From: Pseudomonas tensinigenes
GTDB taxonomy: Bacteria; Pseudomonadota; Gammaproteobacteria; Pseudomonadales; Pseudomonadaceae
NCBI RefSeq assembly: GCF_014268445.2
Contig: NZ_CP077089.1
Location: forward strand, 3,589,501 to 3,653,500
Reading direction: 5' to 3'
DNA length: 64,000 nucleotides
In this document: positions 1 to 9,001 of the stretch, piece by piece
Position numbering within the stretch: position 1 is the first letter of the stretch
Layout: every line of letters starts with the position of its first letter
Notes under the pieces: generated by a model
Told to the model about the DNA's origin: nothing
What the model saw: the letters and a program-made list of their open reading frames with translations, nothing else
The model's database searches: none
Position numbers and translations under genes: made by a program

Positions 1-943
1 CCGCGATCACCTTGAACGGCTCGCTCGGCGGGATATAGAAGTCGTTGGCGGTCTTGTCGCCGACGACGATGTCGATCTTCACACCGCGGGCCAGCGCGCG
101 GTTGATCTCGCGGATCACACCCAGCGGCAGATTGAAGTATGGCGTGCAAATGGTCAGCTGTTTTTGCGCGCTGGCGATCAACTCGAGAATCGCCCGGTTC
201 AACGGGTTGTTCTTGCCGACGCCCAGCAACGGAGTGACTGAGAGGCCTTCTCTTGCCGTACTGCCGGTGGCCGTGTCGTACGTTGCATATTTGAGGCGAC
301 TACGCAGATCGCCGATATCGTTGCGCAGGCTGCGCGTGGTCGGCAGGTTGGGCAGATCGAGGCGATGCACTGCTTTCGATTCGATCAGACCGTGTTTGAC
401 CAGATGATGCATCGAGTCCGCCAGTTCGTGGCTTTGCAGCACGTGATAGCGGTCGAAGCGGTACTTGTCGAATTTGTGCAGGTAAACGTTGTTCAGGCTC
501 GCGCCGCTGTAGACCACGCAGTCGTCGATCACGAAGCCCTTCAAATGCAGCACACCAAACAGCTCGCGGGTCTGCACCGGCACGCCGTACACCGGCACTT
601 CGCTCTGGTGCGTGCGGGTCATTTCCTGGTACCACGCCGAGTTGCCCGGCTGCTTGCCGGCACCGATCAGTCCACGCTGGGCGCGCAGCCAATCGACGAC
701 CACGGCAATTTCCAGCTCGGGACGCTTGAGTTTGGCGGCGTGCAAGGCATCAAGGATTTCCTGACCGGCTTCGTCTTGCTGCAGATACAGCGCAACGATG
801 TAGATACGCTGGGTCGCTGCGGCGATTTTCTCGAGCAGGCAACGACGAAATTCAGCGGCGCCGGACAGAATGGTCACGGCCTCGGCGGTCAGCGGGAAGC
901 TGCGCAATTTGGGCAGCAAGGAGCGTTTGAAAAGCAACGGCAT
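1..943 (-). CDS. pssA: CDP-diacylglycerol--serine O-phosphatidyltransferase, PLD type (C-terminus outside window)
   Basis: Makes phosphatidylserine from CDP-diacylglycerol and serine, the committed step to phosphatidylethanolamine, at the inner face of the membrane. The first 314 residues are visible. They follow the E. coli PssA sequence I know almost block by block: LLEKIA, RIYIVALYLQQD, VPVYGVP, and an HKD-type motif HLKGFVIDD (His about residue 133) followed by YSGASLN. A second block, LTICTPYFNLP...VGDKTANDFYIP, lies just before the left edge. E. coli PssA is about 451 residues, so roughly 130 residues and the second HKD motif lie outside. The start is the ATG at 943. Confidence 0.93.
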   Translation of the reverse strand, partial: MPLLFKRSLLPKLRSFPLTAEAVTILSGAAEFRRCLLEKIAAATQRIYIVALYLQQDEAGQEILDALHAAKLKRPELEIAVVVDWLRAQRGLIGAGKQPGNSAWYQEMTRTHQSEVPVYGVPVQTRELFGVLHLKGFVIDDCVVYSGASLNNVYLHKFDKYRFDRYHVLQSHELADSMHHLVKHGLIESKAVHRLDLPNLPTTRSLRNDIGDLRSRLKYATYDTATGSTAREGLSVTPLLGVGKNNPLNRAILELIASAQKQLTICTPYFNLPLGVIREINRALARGVKIDIVVGDKTANDFYIPPSEPFKVIA

Positions 944-1027
944 AGGGCTCGCAATGGGTCGAATCCGAAGAACCCGAGAGCTTACACCATCGCATCCTTC
1001 GGGTCTTGTTAGTGTCTGTCATAACCC

Positions 1028-1095
1028 CTTCGCGAGCAGGCTCGCTCCCACAGGGGAATGCATTTCAACTGTGGGACCGAGCCTGCTCTCGAAGA
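1028..1095. repeat. REP pair (REPIN), family A
   Basis: Two inverted copies of the CGCGAGCAGGCTCGCTCCCA-type REP separated by about 20 bases; the right arm is degenerate (GTGGGACCGAGCCTGCTCTC). Lies between pssA and the TetR gene. Confidence 0.9.
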
Positions 1096-1123
1096 CGATT
1101 TCACAGTCGACAAAAATCCCCGC

Positions 1124-1152
1124 TTGACCAAGGAGAACAATCGTTCTACTGT
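1124..1152 (+). promoter_or_regulatory. promoter with embedded dyad operator for the TetR gene
   Basis: A -35 hexamer TTGACC (1124-1129), a 17-base spacer and a -10 TACTGT (1147-1152). The spacer holds the inverted repeat AGAACaatcGTTCT (1134-1147), positioned where a bound repressor would block RNA polymerase. The gene starts only 7 bases after the -10, so its message would be leaderless or nearly so. Autoregulation by the TetR protein is inferred. Confidence 0.55.
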
Positions 1153-1159
1153 TCGTCAC

Positions 1160-1723
1160 ATGAACGAAATCACTAGCAATGACACACGCGACATCATTCT
1201 GGATGTCACCGAAAAGTTGATCTACAAAAGTGGCATCGCTGCCACCAGCATGGATCTTCTGGTGAAAACCGCCGGCGTCTCCAGAAAAAGCATCTACCGT
1301 TACTTTGCCGACAAGGACGCCCTGACCGTCGCCGCTCTGCAACGCCGTGACGTACGCTGGATGCATTGGTACAGGAACGCTGTCGATCAGGCCGAAACCC
1401 CGGCCGATCGCCTGCTCAACCTGTTCACCGTGCTCAAGAGCTGGTTTGCCTCGGAAGGCTTTCGTGGCTGCGCCTTCATCAACACCAGCGGCGAGACCGG
1501 CGATCCGCAGGACCCGGTGCGCCTGGTCGCCAAAGAACACAAACAGAAGCTGCTCGACTACGTGTGCGAGCTGTGTGCCGAACATGGTGCCGAGGATCCG
1601 CAACTGCTGGCCAGACAGCTGCTGATCCTGATTGACGGTGCCATTACCGTAGCGCTTGTGATGGGTGATCACAGTGCCGCCGATAATGCGCAATGCATGG
1701 CGCGAAAGTTATTGGACCTGTAA
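1160..1723 (+). CDS. TetR/AcrR family transcriptional regulator
   Basis: A 187-residue DNA-binding regulator. Residues about 8-58 form the TetR helix-turn-helix (EKLIYKSGIAATSMDLL...GVSRKSIYRYFADKDAL); the rest is an all-helical ligand/dimer domain containing FRGCAFINTSGE, typical of the subgroup with a Cys in that position. The frame is open upstream to 1058, but the ATG at 1160 gives a normal TetR N-terminus and sits directly behind a good promoter with a dyad in its spacer. No Shine-Dalgarno is visible, consistent with a leaderless start. The DUF1348 gene 55 bases downstream is the probable regulated partner. The ligand is unknown. Confidence 0.85.
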   Translation: MNEITSNDTRDIILDVTEKLIYKSGIAATSMDLLVKTAGVSRKSIYRYFADKDALTVAALQRRDVRWMHWYRNAVDQAETPADRLLNLFTVLKSWFASEGFRGCAFINTSGETGDPQDPVRLVAKEHKQKLLDYVCELCAEHGAEDPQLLARQLLILIDGAITVALVMGDHSAADNAQCMARKLLDL

Positions 1724-1778
1724 CGCCTTAATAAGCCGGACTTGTTGTTCAATTATTAATTAGATCGGGAGACTGAAC

Positions 1779-2258
1779 ATGTCTACTGCAGCCCAGGTAC
1801 GTCCGCCATTACCGCCCTTCAACCGTGAATCGGCGATCGAGAAAGTTCGTTTGGCCGAGGATGGCTGGAACTCCCGCGACCCGGAACGGGTATCGCTGGC
1901 TTACACCCTCGACACCAAGTGGCGTAACCGCGCCGAGTTCGCCAACAACCGCGAAGAAGCCAAGGCCTTTCTGACCCGTAAATGGGCGAAAGAGCTGGAT
2001 TATCGTTTGATCAAGGAGCTGTGGGCTTACTCGGATACCCGCATCGCCGTGCGCTACGCCTACGAATGGCACGATGACTCGGGTAACTGGTTCCGCTCTT
2101 ATGGCAATGAAAACTGGGAGTTCGACGAGCAAGGCCTGATGTTCCAGCGCTATGCGTGCATCAACGACATGCCGATCAAGGAAAGCGAACGCAAGTTCCA
2201 CTGGCCACTGGGCCGTCGTCCGGATGATCATCCGGGCCTGACCGAACTCGGCCTGTAA
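1779..2258 (+). CDS. DUF1348 (NTF2-like fold) protein
   Basis: A 159-residue protein with the DUF1348 signature: [27 protein letters not shown] and a C-terminal YACINDMPI...RPDDHPGL. The family adopts the SnoaL/NTF2 cone fold and is often found next to TetR regulators; its substrate is not known. A GGGAGA ribosome site precedes the ATG by 7 bases. The gene probably belongs to one transcription unit with the TetR gene upstream. No signal peptide or membrane segment is visible, so it is cytoplasmic. Confidence 0.85.
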   Translation: MSTAAQVRPPLPPFNRESAIEKVRLAEDGWNSRDPERVSLAYTLDTKWRNRAEFANNREEAKAFLTRKWAKELDYRLIKELWAYSDTRIAVRYAYEWHDDSGNWFRSYGNENWEFDEQGLMFQRYACINDMPIKESERKFHWPLGRRPDDHPGLTELGL

Positions 2259-2275
2259 GCCAACACAGCTCCAAC

Positions 2276-2368
2276 TGTAGGAGTGAGCCTGCTCGCGATA
2301 GCGGTGTGTCAGTCAACATACAAGTTGAATGTTCAGACGCTATCGCGAGCAGGCTCACTCCTACAGGG
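2276..2368. repeat. REP pair (REPIN), family A variant with GAGTGAGCC arms
   Basis: Inverted arms TAGGAGTGAGCCTGCTCGCG and its complement flank a ~35-base loop. Lies between the converging DUF1348 gene and sfnG. Confidence 0.9.
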
Positions 2369-2380
2369 GATGTGTGGGGT

Positions 2381-3463
2381 TCAAGCGACGGCGGCAGTCT
2401 TCTCGGCCTCCAGTTCACGCACCAGCGGCAACACCCGCCACCCGAAATATTCGACCTCTTCCTGAAAATGCAGAAACCCCGCCAACACCAGATCCACACC
2501 CACCGCTTTCAACGCGACAATCCGCTCGGCAATCTGCAACGGCGTGCCAATCAGATTGGTCTTGAAACCATCGTTGTACTGCACCAGATCCTCAAACGTT
2601 GATTTCGCCCAGTTACCCTCGCCCTCCGGTGAAGCCCGGCCCGCCTGCTTCGCCGCATCGCCAAAAGCGTTTACCGCTTCCGGATCAGCCTGATCGATGA
2701 TCTGCGCAAGTACCGCCCGCGCTTCTTCTTCGGTATCACGGGCGATGACAAAGGCGTTGACGCCAACTTTCACAGAATGGTTATTCGCCGCTGCTTTGGC
2801 ACGAATATCGTCGACCTGCGCCTTGATCCCTTCAACGCTGTTGCCATTGGTGAAATACCAGTCCGAGACCCGTGCGGCCATGTCCCGTGCCGCACGCGAA
2901 CTGCCACCCTGAAAGATCTCCGGACGGCCCAAGGGTTTCGGTTTCAGGCTGTAATTGTCGAAACGGTAGAAGTCGCCGCGAAAGGTAAAGTTGTCCTGAC
3001 TCCACACGCCGCGCAATGAACGAATGAACTCTTCGGAACGACGATAACGCTCGTCGTGCTCCAGCCAATGTTCGCCGATGGCCTGGAACTCGCCTTTGAA
3101 CCAGCCACTGACGATGTTCACCGCGATGCGGCCGTTGGTGAGTTGATCGATGGTCGCCAGCTGTTTTGCAGCCAACGCTGGTTGCCACGGGCCGGGCAGG
3201 ATCGCTGCGATCACCTTGAGTTTGCTGGTGGCCGCGAGTAACGCGTGGCTGAACGCGACTGACTCATGCTGGAACTCCGCACCGTAACCGGCGGTGAAGC
3301 GGATCTGCGTCAGTGCATATTCGAACCCGGCGGCTTCGGCGATCTGCGCCAGTTTGCGGTTGTAATCGATGCTCCAATCGGTGCGCTGTTCGATCTTGCT
3401 GACCACCAGCCCACCACTGACGTTCGGCACCCAGTAGGCAAATTTTACGGCTTGCTGACTCAT
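2381..3463 (-). CDS. sfnG: dimethyl sulfone monooxygenase (FMNH2-dependent, SfnG)
   Basis: A luciferase-like flavin monooxygenase of 360 residues, expected to oxidise dimethyl sulfone to methanesulfinate as a sulfur source. Diagnostic stretches are FAYWVPNVSGGLVVSKIEQRT at the N-terminus, TNGRIAVNIVSGWFKGEF (the luciferase-family core) and PEIFQGGSSRAARDMAA. The ATG at 3463 is chosen over upstream in-frame ATGs because the SfnG family starts MSQ/MSQQ and a GAGG lies 8 bases upstream; the longer frame runs through REP DNA. Unlike the sfnFG arrangement it stands alone, with no flavin reductase beside it. A strong sigma-54 element precedes it. Confidence 0.92.
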   Translation of the reverse strand: MSQQAVKFAYWVPNVSGGLVVSKIEQRTDWSIDYNRKLAQIAEAAGFEYALTQIRFTAGYGAEFQHESVAFSHALLAATSKLKVIAAILPGPWQPALAAKQLATIDQLTNGRIAVNIVSGWFKGEFQAIGEHWLEHDERYRRSEEFIRSLRGVWSQDNFTFRGDFYRFDNYSLKPKPLGRPEIFQGGSSRAARDMAARVSDWYFTNGNSVEGIKAQVDDIRAKAAANNHSVKVGVNAFVIARDTEEEARAVLAQIIDQADPEAVNAFGDAAKQAGRASPEGEGNWAKSTFEDLVQYNDGFKTNLIGTPLQIAERIVALKAVGVDLVLAGFLHFQEEVEYFGWRVLPLVRELEAEKTAAVA

Positions 3464-3503
3464 TGGCGTGTCCTCGGGAGGTTTGCGGAGATGGGAGTGG
3501 TAG

Positions 3504-3519
3504 AGCAGCAAGCGTGCCA
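3504..3519 (-). promoter_or_regulatory. sigma-54 (-24/-12) promoter of sfnG
   Basis: On the minus strand the sequence reads TGGCACGCTTGCTGCT. GG and GC are 10 bases apart and only one core base differs from the sigma-54 consensus (CTGC for TTGC). It lies about 40 bases before the sfnG ATG. In P. putida the sfn genes are activated by the sigma-54 regulator SfnR, which fits. Confidence 0.7.
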
Positions 3520-3636
3520 GCCTGGAAATGCCCGGTTTTGTTGGGTATCGGGGTGAAGTTGATGTTTTGTGGAAGGCGGATTTGTTGGCAGGTTGTTGTG
3601 TGGGCAACAGTTGGATTGGGGGCGGCATGAAGAATG

Positions 3637-3708
3637 CCTTCGCGAGCAGGCTCGCTCCCACAGGGTGGAATGCATTTCAAAATGTGGGAGCGAGCCTGCT
3701 CGCGAAGG
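3637..3708. repeat. REP pair (REPIN), family A
   Basis: CTTCGCGAGCAGGCTCGCTC and the inverted partner GTGGGAGCGAGCCTGCTCGC, in the space between the divergently oriented sfnG and the TSUP gene. Confidence 0.9.
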
Positions 3709-3800
3709 CGTCAGACGGGTCGCCGCAACAGTTGGATACAGGTAACATGACCGCCCTCCCCGCAGCTCACGTTCTGCGCCCTGCCGAATAAGCCGATTCC

Positions 3801-4580
3801 ATGCCTTTCGAACTCAGCGTTGACCTCACCACCCTCGCCATCCTGGCCGTTGTCGCTTTCATTGCCGGTTTCATCGATGCCATCGCCGGCGGTGGCGGTC
3901 TGTTGACCACGCCTGCACTGCTGACGGCCGGCCTGCCACCGCATCTGGTACTCGGCACCAACAAGTTGAGCTCGACCTTCGGTTCGGCCACCGCCAGTTT
4001 CACCTTCTACAAACGCAAGCTGTTCCACCCTCGACAGTGGACGCATGCGATTGTCGGCACTTTGATCGGCGCACTGACGGGTGCCGTCGTCGCCCATTAC
4101 CTGCCGGCCGAATGGCTGAACAAGATGCTCCCGGTCATCGTCTTCGCCTGCGGCCTGTATCTATTGTTCGGCGGCACGCCAAAAGCGCCGCTGGACAGCG
4201 ATGCGCCGATCAAAAAGAAATGGCAGTCGACCCAAGGCTTCAGCCTCGGTTTCTATGATGGCGTGGCCGGTCCCGGCACTGGCGCATTCTGGACGGTGAG
4301 CAGCCTGTTGCTCTACCCGATCGATTTGGTCAAGGCCAGCGGTGTGGCGCGCAGCATGAACTTCGTCAGCAACATTGCGGCGCTGTCGGTGTTCGTGTTT
4401 TCCGGGCAGGTGGACTGGATCATCGGCCTGAGCATGGGCCTGTCGGTGATGGTCGGCGCGTTCTTTGGCGCGCGCACCGCGATCAGCGGCGGCGCCAAGT
4501 TCATTCGCCCGGTGTTCATCACCGTGGTACTGGGATTGACCGTGCGCCTAGCCTGGCAGCACTGGTTCAGCGTGGCCTAA
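3801..4580 (+). CDS. TSUP (TauE/SafE) family sulfite/sulfonate-type exporter
   Basis: A 259-residue inner-membrane protein with about eight hydrophobic segments. The TSUP signatures [18 protein letters not shown] (near residue 30) and [15 protein letters not shown] (near residue 150) are present, one per internal repeat, as is GTNKLSS. The family moves small anions, often sulfur compounds, or organic acids. Its position beside sfnG makes export of a sulfur oxyanion plausible, but no substrate residue proves it. The 3' end overlaps the convergent nudC gene by 33 bases. Confidence 0.88.
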   Translation: MPFELSVDLTTLAILAVVAFIAGFIDAIAGGGGLLTTPALLTAGLPPHLVLGTNKLSSTFGSATASFTFYKRKLFHPRQWTHAIVGTLIGALTGAVVAHYLPAEWLNKMLPVIVFACGLYLLFGGTPKAPLDSDAPIKKKWQSTQGFSLGFYDGVAGPGTGAFWTVSSLLLYPIDLVKASGVARSMNFVSNIAALSVFVFSGQVDWIIGLSMGLSVMVGAFFGARTAISGGAKFIRPVFITVVLGLTVRLAWQHWFSVA

Positions 4581-5378
4581 GCGCCGCGCCACGTAGACGT
4601 CGATCAGGTAACGGGCAATCGACTTGGACGCCGGCAACGGCGGCAGGTCGTGCACGTTGAACCACTGGGCGTCTTCGATCTCGTCTTCCTGACAGACAAT
4701 CTCGCCACCGGCGTACTCGGCATGGAAGCCGAGCATCATCGAATGCGGGAACGGCCAGCACTGGCTGCCCAGATACTGAATGTTCTGCACCTCGATCTGC
4801 ACTTCTTCGCGCACTTCACGAATCAGGCAATCCTCGGCCGACTCGCCCGGCTCGGCGAACCCGGCCAGCGTGCTGTAGACGCCAGTGACGAAACGCGGTG
4901 AGCGCGCCAGCAGGATCTCGTCGCCACGGGTAATCAGCACGATCATGCTCGGCGAAATGCGCGGATAACTGCGCAGATCGCACGGCTGGCAATACATCGC
5001 CCGTTCACGCGGCACCTGGGTCATCGCCTGCCCGCAGTTGCCGCAGAAGCGATGTTCGCGGGCCCACGTGCCGATCTGCGCGGCGTAACCGAGCACTTTG
5101 TAGATGGTGTGATCGCCATCAAGCATGAACGCCCGCAGGCCTTTCCAGTTACAACCCGACACTTCGCTGGCACTGCGCAGTTCCAGCAAGTACACCGGCT
5201 CGCCATCGAGATGGCCGATGCCGTGCTCGGCGAGGACCGACAGGTCCTGACGCTTGAGCCATTCCCGGGGGAACAGCGCGCCGTTGTCGTCGAACAAAAA
5301 GCCTTCCGGGCTGCGCGCCACGGCCCAGCCGCCGGGTTGATCGGTGTCCAGTACTGCAGTGGTCCAGCGAGATGTCAT
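4548..5378 (-). CDS. nudC: NAD(H) pyrophosphatase / RNA deNADding hydrolase NudC
   Basis: A 276-residue Nudix hydrolase that cleaves NADH to NMNH and AMP and can remove NAD caps from RNA. The zinc ribbon is complete: Cys 112, 115, 130 and 133 (FCGNCG...YCQPC). The Nudix box GFAEPGES...REVREEV lies at about 173-193. The NudC-specific SQPWPFPxS motif follows, here SQCWPFPHS. It begins 6 bases after the isomerase gene stop and is evidently cotranscribed with it. The 3' end overlaps the TSUP gene tail-to-tail. Confidence 0.95.
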   Translation of the reverse strand: MTSRWTTAVLDTDQPGGWAVARSPEGFLFDDNGALFPREWLKRQDLSVLAEHGIGHLDGEPVYLLELRSASEVSGCNWKGLRAFMLDGDHTIYKVLGYAAQIGTWAREHRFCGNCGQAMTQVPRERAMYCQPCDLRSYPRISPSMIVLITRGDEILLARSPRFVTGVYSTLAGFAEPGESAEDCLIREVREEVQIEVQNIQYLGSQCWPFPHSMMLGFHAEYAGGEIVCQEDEIEDAQWFNVHDLPPLPASKSIARYLIDVYVARRLGHAEPVLPG

Positions 5379-5384
5379 GGTTTC

Positions 5385-6197
5385 TCAGTCCAGAAATTCG
5401 GGTTTCTGTTTGCTCATATGGGCGGCCATGGCCACGCGCAAGTCGGTGGATTGCAACATGGCGGCGTTCCAGGTGGCAACGTATTCGAGACCGTCGTCGA
5501 TGCGATGGTCGCGCATGTAGCTGATCATTTCCTTGGTGCCGGTGACCGCGATCGGCGACTTCGAAGCGATCTCGCGAGCGATGTCCTGCACACCTTCGAG
5601 CAGCGCGTCCTTGTCGCTGTAGACGCGATTGACCAGGCCGATGCTGCGCGCCTCATCAGCGCCGAAAGTGCGACCGGTGTAAGCCAGCTCACGCAGCATG
5701 CCGTCACCGATGATCCGTGGCAACCGTTGCAAAGTGCCAACATCGGCGGCCATGCCGATATCGATTTCCTTGATCGAGAATTGCGCGTCTTCGGCGGCGT
5801 AACGCATATCGCACGCGGCGATCAGATCGATGGCACCACCCAGGCAGTAACCTTGAATGGCCGCCAACACGGGTTTGCGGCAGTTGTCGACGGCGTTGAA
5901 CGAGGCTTGCAGGGTGAGGATCTTGCGGCGCAGCAGGCGCGCGTTGCGACCGACGTCCTTGCCCAGCTCATTGGCGACGCCGGCGAGCATCATCAGGTCG
6001 ATGCCCGAGGAAAAGTGTTTACCGTTACCGCTGAGCACCACCACGCGCACTTCGTCGGTGTCGTCGATCCACTGGAAGATCTCGACGATCTCGCTCCAGA
6101 ACGCCGCGTTCATCGAGTTGATCTTTTCCGGACGATTGATCTGCACATGGGCGATGTTGTCGGCCAGTTCGACGCTGAAGGCGGAGTATTGAGTCAT
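5385..6197 (-). CDS. crotonase-family delta3,5-delta2,4-dienoyl-CoA isomerase (ECH1-like)
   Basis: A 270-residue crotonase-fold protein. The oxyanion-hole segments SGNGKHFSSGIDL and IQGYCLGGAIDL are present. Three acids fall at Asp124, Glu144 and Asp152. The spacing (20 and 8) is the same as the catalytic Asp/Glu/Asp of mammalian ECH1, and the surrounding EIDIGMAADVGTLQRLP is the ECH1 hallmark. The likely reaction is isomerisation of 3,5-dienoyl-CoA to 2,4-dienoyl-CoA in breakdown of unsaturated fatty acids. It is often annotated simply as enoyl-CoA hydratase. It is first in an operon with nudC. Confidence 0.88.
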   Translation of the reverse strand: MTQYSAFSVELADNIAHVQINRPEKINSMNAAFWSEIVEIFQWIDDTDEVRVVVLSGNGKHFSSGIDLMMLAGVANELGKDVGRNARLLRRKILTLQASFNAVDNCRKPVLAAIQGYCLGGAIDLIAACDMRYAAEDAQFSIKEIDIGMAADVGTLQRLPRIIGDGMLRELAYTGRTFGADEARSIGLVNRVYSDKDALLEGVQDIAREIASKSPIAVTGTKEMISYMRDHRIDDGLEYVATWNAAMLQSTDLRVAMAAHMSKQKPEFLD

Positions 6198-6310
6198 GGC
6201 AGTGATCCTTTACCGGGCTGAAAATGAGGCCCGAACTATAACAAGGCATCACAGTGGCGGTTCGGCCAAATGCGGGACTGTCTTGAGTTTTACTTTGCCT
6301 GTGCCGGCCT

Positions 6311-6382
6311 CTTCGCGAGCAGGCTCGCTCCCACCCTGTTGAAATGCATTTTCCCCTGTGGGAGCGAGCCTGCTCGCGAAAG
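6311..6382. repeat. REP pair (REPIN), family A
   Basis: Two inverted 20-base arms (CTTCGCGAGCAGGCTCGCTC and complement) around GAAATGCATTTTCC. Lies between the crotonase promoter region and the corA-like 3' end. Confidence 0.9.
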
Positions 6383-6403
6383 CGTCCGATCAGTCACTAC
6401 AAA

Positions 6404-7327
6404 TCATCGAGCCAAACGCCGCAACCCAAACAACATCCCCCCCGCCCCCAGCAACATCGCCGCCAGAAACAGCGGATAGGAAATCCACCAAGGCGTACCC
6501 GCCGTCATCATGCTGAACTCCGACATCCCGCCAATGCTCGCGATCAGGTTCAACGGCAGAAACACCACGTTGATCAACGTCAGTTTGCGCAGCAGGTTGT
6601 TCATGCTGTTGTTCATCAGATTGCCGCGCGCATCGATCAACCCGGAAAACACCGTCGAGTAGATTTCCGCCTGCTTGTAGCACTGGTTGTTTTCGATGAT
6701 CAGGTCGTCGATCAGGCCGATCGCTTCACTGCCGAAGTGCTGTTTTTCCGCATGATTGCGCAGCCGCGTCAGCACTGCGCCGTTGCTGTGCAGGGCATTG
6801 ATGTAATAGATCAGGCTTTCGCTGAGGTTGAACATCTGCACCAAGTGCTGGTTCTGCATCGATGCATTGAATTTCTGCTGCAGCTCGCGGGCGACCAGTT
6901 TGATCACCTTCAGGTGCCCGAGGTAGTGATGGATGTTGTTGAACAGCAAGTCGAGCAAGACATCCAGCGGCGTGTTCAACGGCTGACGGGTGCCGAGGCC
7001 GTGCAGCGGCGTGTCATCGGTGGCGATCACCAGCAGTTGCCCGGGTGCGAACAGCAATCCGCAGGACGACACTTCAAATGCCAGACTGCCACCGCCGGAA
7101 TAGTTTTCCGGACGTTTCCAGATCAGGAACAGATGGTCGGGATGGAACTCAATGCGCGACACCTCGTCCGGGTCCAGCGCTGACGCCAGTGCATGCTCGT
7201 CGACTTTGAAATGACTGTGCAGCAAGTCGCGCTCGGCGGCATCGGGGTTGCTGAACAGCATCACCTCGGCGTCCAGTCGCTCGACCCGCTGCAGGGCGCC
7301 GTGGCTCAGTGCGAAGCTGTTGATCAT
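6404..7327 (-). CDS. CorA-family divalent-cation transporter homologue
   Basis: A 307-residue protein: a large cytoplasmic N-terminal domain, a long helical region (about 130-245) and two C-terminal membrane helices (LTLINVVFLPLNLIASIGG and ISYPLFLAAMLLGAGGMLF). The CorA pore motif GMN appears as GMS (IGGMSEFSM), so magnesium selectivity should not be assumed. The ATG at 7327, behind GTGAGG, is preferred; the frame extends upstream only into the preceding gene. It starts 7 bases after the stop of the ATP-grasp gene and so shares its message. Confidence 0.85.
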   Translation of the reverse strand: MINSFALSHGALQRVERLDAEVMLFSNPDAAERDLLHSHFKVDEHALASALDPDEVSRIEFHPDHLFLIWKRPENYSGGGSLAFEVSSCGLLFAPGQLLVIATDDTPLHGLGTRQPLNTPLDVLLDLLFNNIHHYLGHLKVIKLVARELQQKFNASMQNQHLVQMFNLSESLIYYINALHSNGAVLTRLRNHAEKQHFGSEAIGLIDDLIIENNQCYKQAEIYSTVFSGLIDARGNLMNNSMNNLLRKLTLINVVFLPLNLIASIGGMSEFSMMTAGTPWWISYPLFLAAMLLGAGGMLFGLRRLAR

Positions 7328-7334
7328 CGGCGCC

Positions 7335-8909
7335 TCACCACGCCTGGCCGCGACGCTTGAGTTCCAGGCGGCGCACGAACTCTTCCAGCACCAGTGAGTA
7401 CAGATCGTCGTGCAAATAGGCGTCTTCAATGCCGGCGTCGAGGTTGGGGTTGTCGTTGACTTCGATCACCACCACTTTGTCGCCGGCCTGCTTCAGATCG
7501 ACACCGTAGAGGCCATCGCCGATCAGGTTGGCAGTTTTCACCGCCAGTTCCACCACCGCCCGCGGTGCCTCGTGGATTGCCATCGTTCGGCATTCGCCGT
7601 TGACGTCCTGACCTTTGGCCTTGTGGTTGTAGATTTGCCAGTGGCCCTTGGACATGAAGTATTGGCAGGCGAAGATCGGTTTGCGATTGAGCACGCCAAT
7701 GCGCCAGTCGTATTCGGTGTAGAAAAACTCTTGAGCCAGCAGCAACACCGAGTGTTCGAACAGTTCGGCGGTCGCTTCGAGCAGCGCCTGCTGGCTTTCG
7801 ACCTTGATGACACCGCGCGAGAAGCAACCGTCTGGAATCTTCAGCACCAACGGAAAGCCGAGGCGTTCGCCGACCCGTTCGAAGTCCTCGGGTCGCTCCT
7901 TGTAGAGAATTTCGGTGGCGGGCATACCCAGTTGATGGCTGTTGAGCAGATCGGTCAGGTACACCTTGTTGGTGCAGCGCAGTATCGACGTCGGGTCATC
8001 CATCACCACCAGCCCTTCGCTCTCAGCCTTCTTGGCGAATCGGTAAGTGTGATTGTCGACGCTGGTGGTTTCACGGATCAGCAAACCGTCGTACTCGGCG
8101 AGACGTGCGTAATCCTTGCGTTCAATCAGCTCGACATCGATGCCCATGCCCTTGCCGACCCGGACAAAATTCGCCAGCGCCTTGCTATTGGACGGCGGCA
8201 AGGCTTCCTGCGGATCATGCAGAATCGCCAGGTCGTAGCGCGCTACTTGCGGCGAGCGCGGTACACGCCAGACTTTACGACTGAAACCGTCCAGCGCATT
8301 GGCGAACTGATCTTCCTGATCATCGCGCAACTTGTGCAAAGCGCCAGACTTTATCCCTTCGATGTGCCAACCGTTAGTTCGGCGGAACTCAACTAACAGG
8401 ATCGGGCAGGGAAACACTTCAAACAACTGCCGCGCCAGATCCTGTAATGGTTCGATATGGGTCCGACCGAAATACAGGGTCAGGGTAAAACCTTCGGTAT
8501 CACTGTAGAGATGATGACTGAGGGCTTTCTCGAGGGTTTTATCGAGGTCATCCAGCGCCAGGCCATACAGTGATTTTTTCGTCAGTTCGCTGATGGTGCG
8601 CACCGAGGGAATCACCTTGTGCCCCCGTGCTTCGGCGAGCAGCGAGCAGTAGTAGCCATGGCCCAAGTACTTGTAGCTGCGGCATAGATTGATCACCTGA
8701 ACGCGCTTGCCCGGCTCGCTGCCGCAGCTGTGTTCGAGGTATTCCTGGGCGGTCAGGATGTCTTCGCTGGGGAAGTATGAAGCCCAGTCCTCCTTGCGTT
8801 CGACAATAATCAACACTTGACTGGAGGCTTTAATCGCTGAACTTAAAAGAGTTGCCGCCGGCAAACTTTGCTCGGATACTTCGCGCCAATGACCCTGTAC
8901 CGCTGACAT
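7335..8909 (-). CDS. RimK-like ATP-grasp ligase with N-terminal RLAN domain
   Basis: A 524-residue protein. The N-terminal ~200 residues (QVLIIVERKEDWASYFP, RSYKYLGHGYYCSLLAEARGHKVIPS) match the domain that precedes RimK-like ATP-grasps. The C-terminal half is the ATP-grasp: MDDPTSILRCTNKVYLTDLL, FPLVLKIPDGCFSRGVIKV (ATP-binding lysine) and KVVVIEVNDNPNLDAG (metal-binding acids and Asn). Such enzymes join an amino acid or amine to a carboxylate through an acyl phosphate; the substrate is unknown. The ATG at 8909 is chosen because upstream sequence is promoter-like. It is divergent from the GNAT-C39 fusion and cotranscribed with the CorA homologue. Confidence 0.88.
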   Translation of the reverse strand: MSAVQGHWREVSEQSLPAATLLSSAIKASSQVLIIVERKEDWASYFPSEDILTAQEYLEHSCGSEPGKRVQVINLCRSYKYLGHGYYCSLLAEARGHKVIPSVRTISELTKKSLYGLALDDLDKTLEKALSHHLYSDTEGFTLTLYFGRTHIEPLQDLARQLFEVFPCPILLVEFRRTNGWHIEGIKSGALHKLRDDQEDQFANALDGFSRKVWRVPRSPQVARYDLAILHDPQEALPPSNSKALANFVRVGKGMGIDVELIERKDYARLAEYDGLLIRETTSVDNHTYRFAKKAESEGLVVMDDPTSILRCTNKVYLTDLLNSHQLGMPATEILYKERPEDFERVGERLGFPLVLKIPDGCFSRGVIKVESQQALLEATAELFEHSVLLLAQEFFYTEYDWRIGVLNRKPIFACQYFMSKGHWQIYNHKAKGQDVNGECRTMAIHEAPRAVVELAVKTANLIGDGLYGVDLKQAGDKVVVIEVNDNPNLDAGIEDAYLHDDLYSLVLEEFVRRLELKRRGQAW

Positions 8910-9001
8910 AGAGATTGATCCGTTGGAGAACAAGACCTTTTCTATTAAGCACGAAGTTTTTTGAAAGTCTCGTTTCGTTACGCAACTTTTACGGTGGTCA
9001 T

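Noticed and set aside
1019..1693. 224-codon frame antisense to the TetR gene
   Set aside because: Opposite a good TetR gene with promoter; ends in REP sequence.
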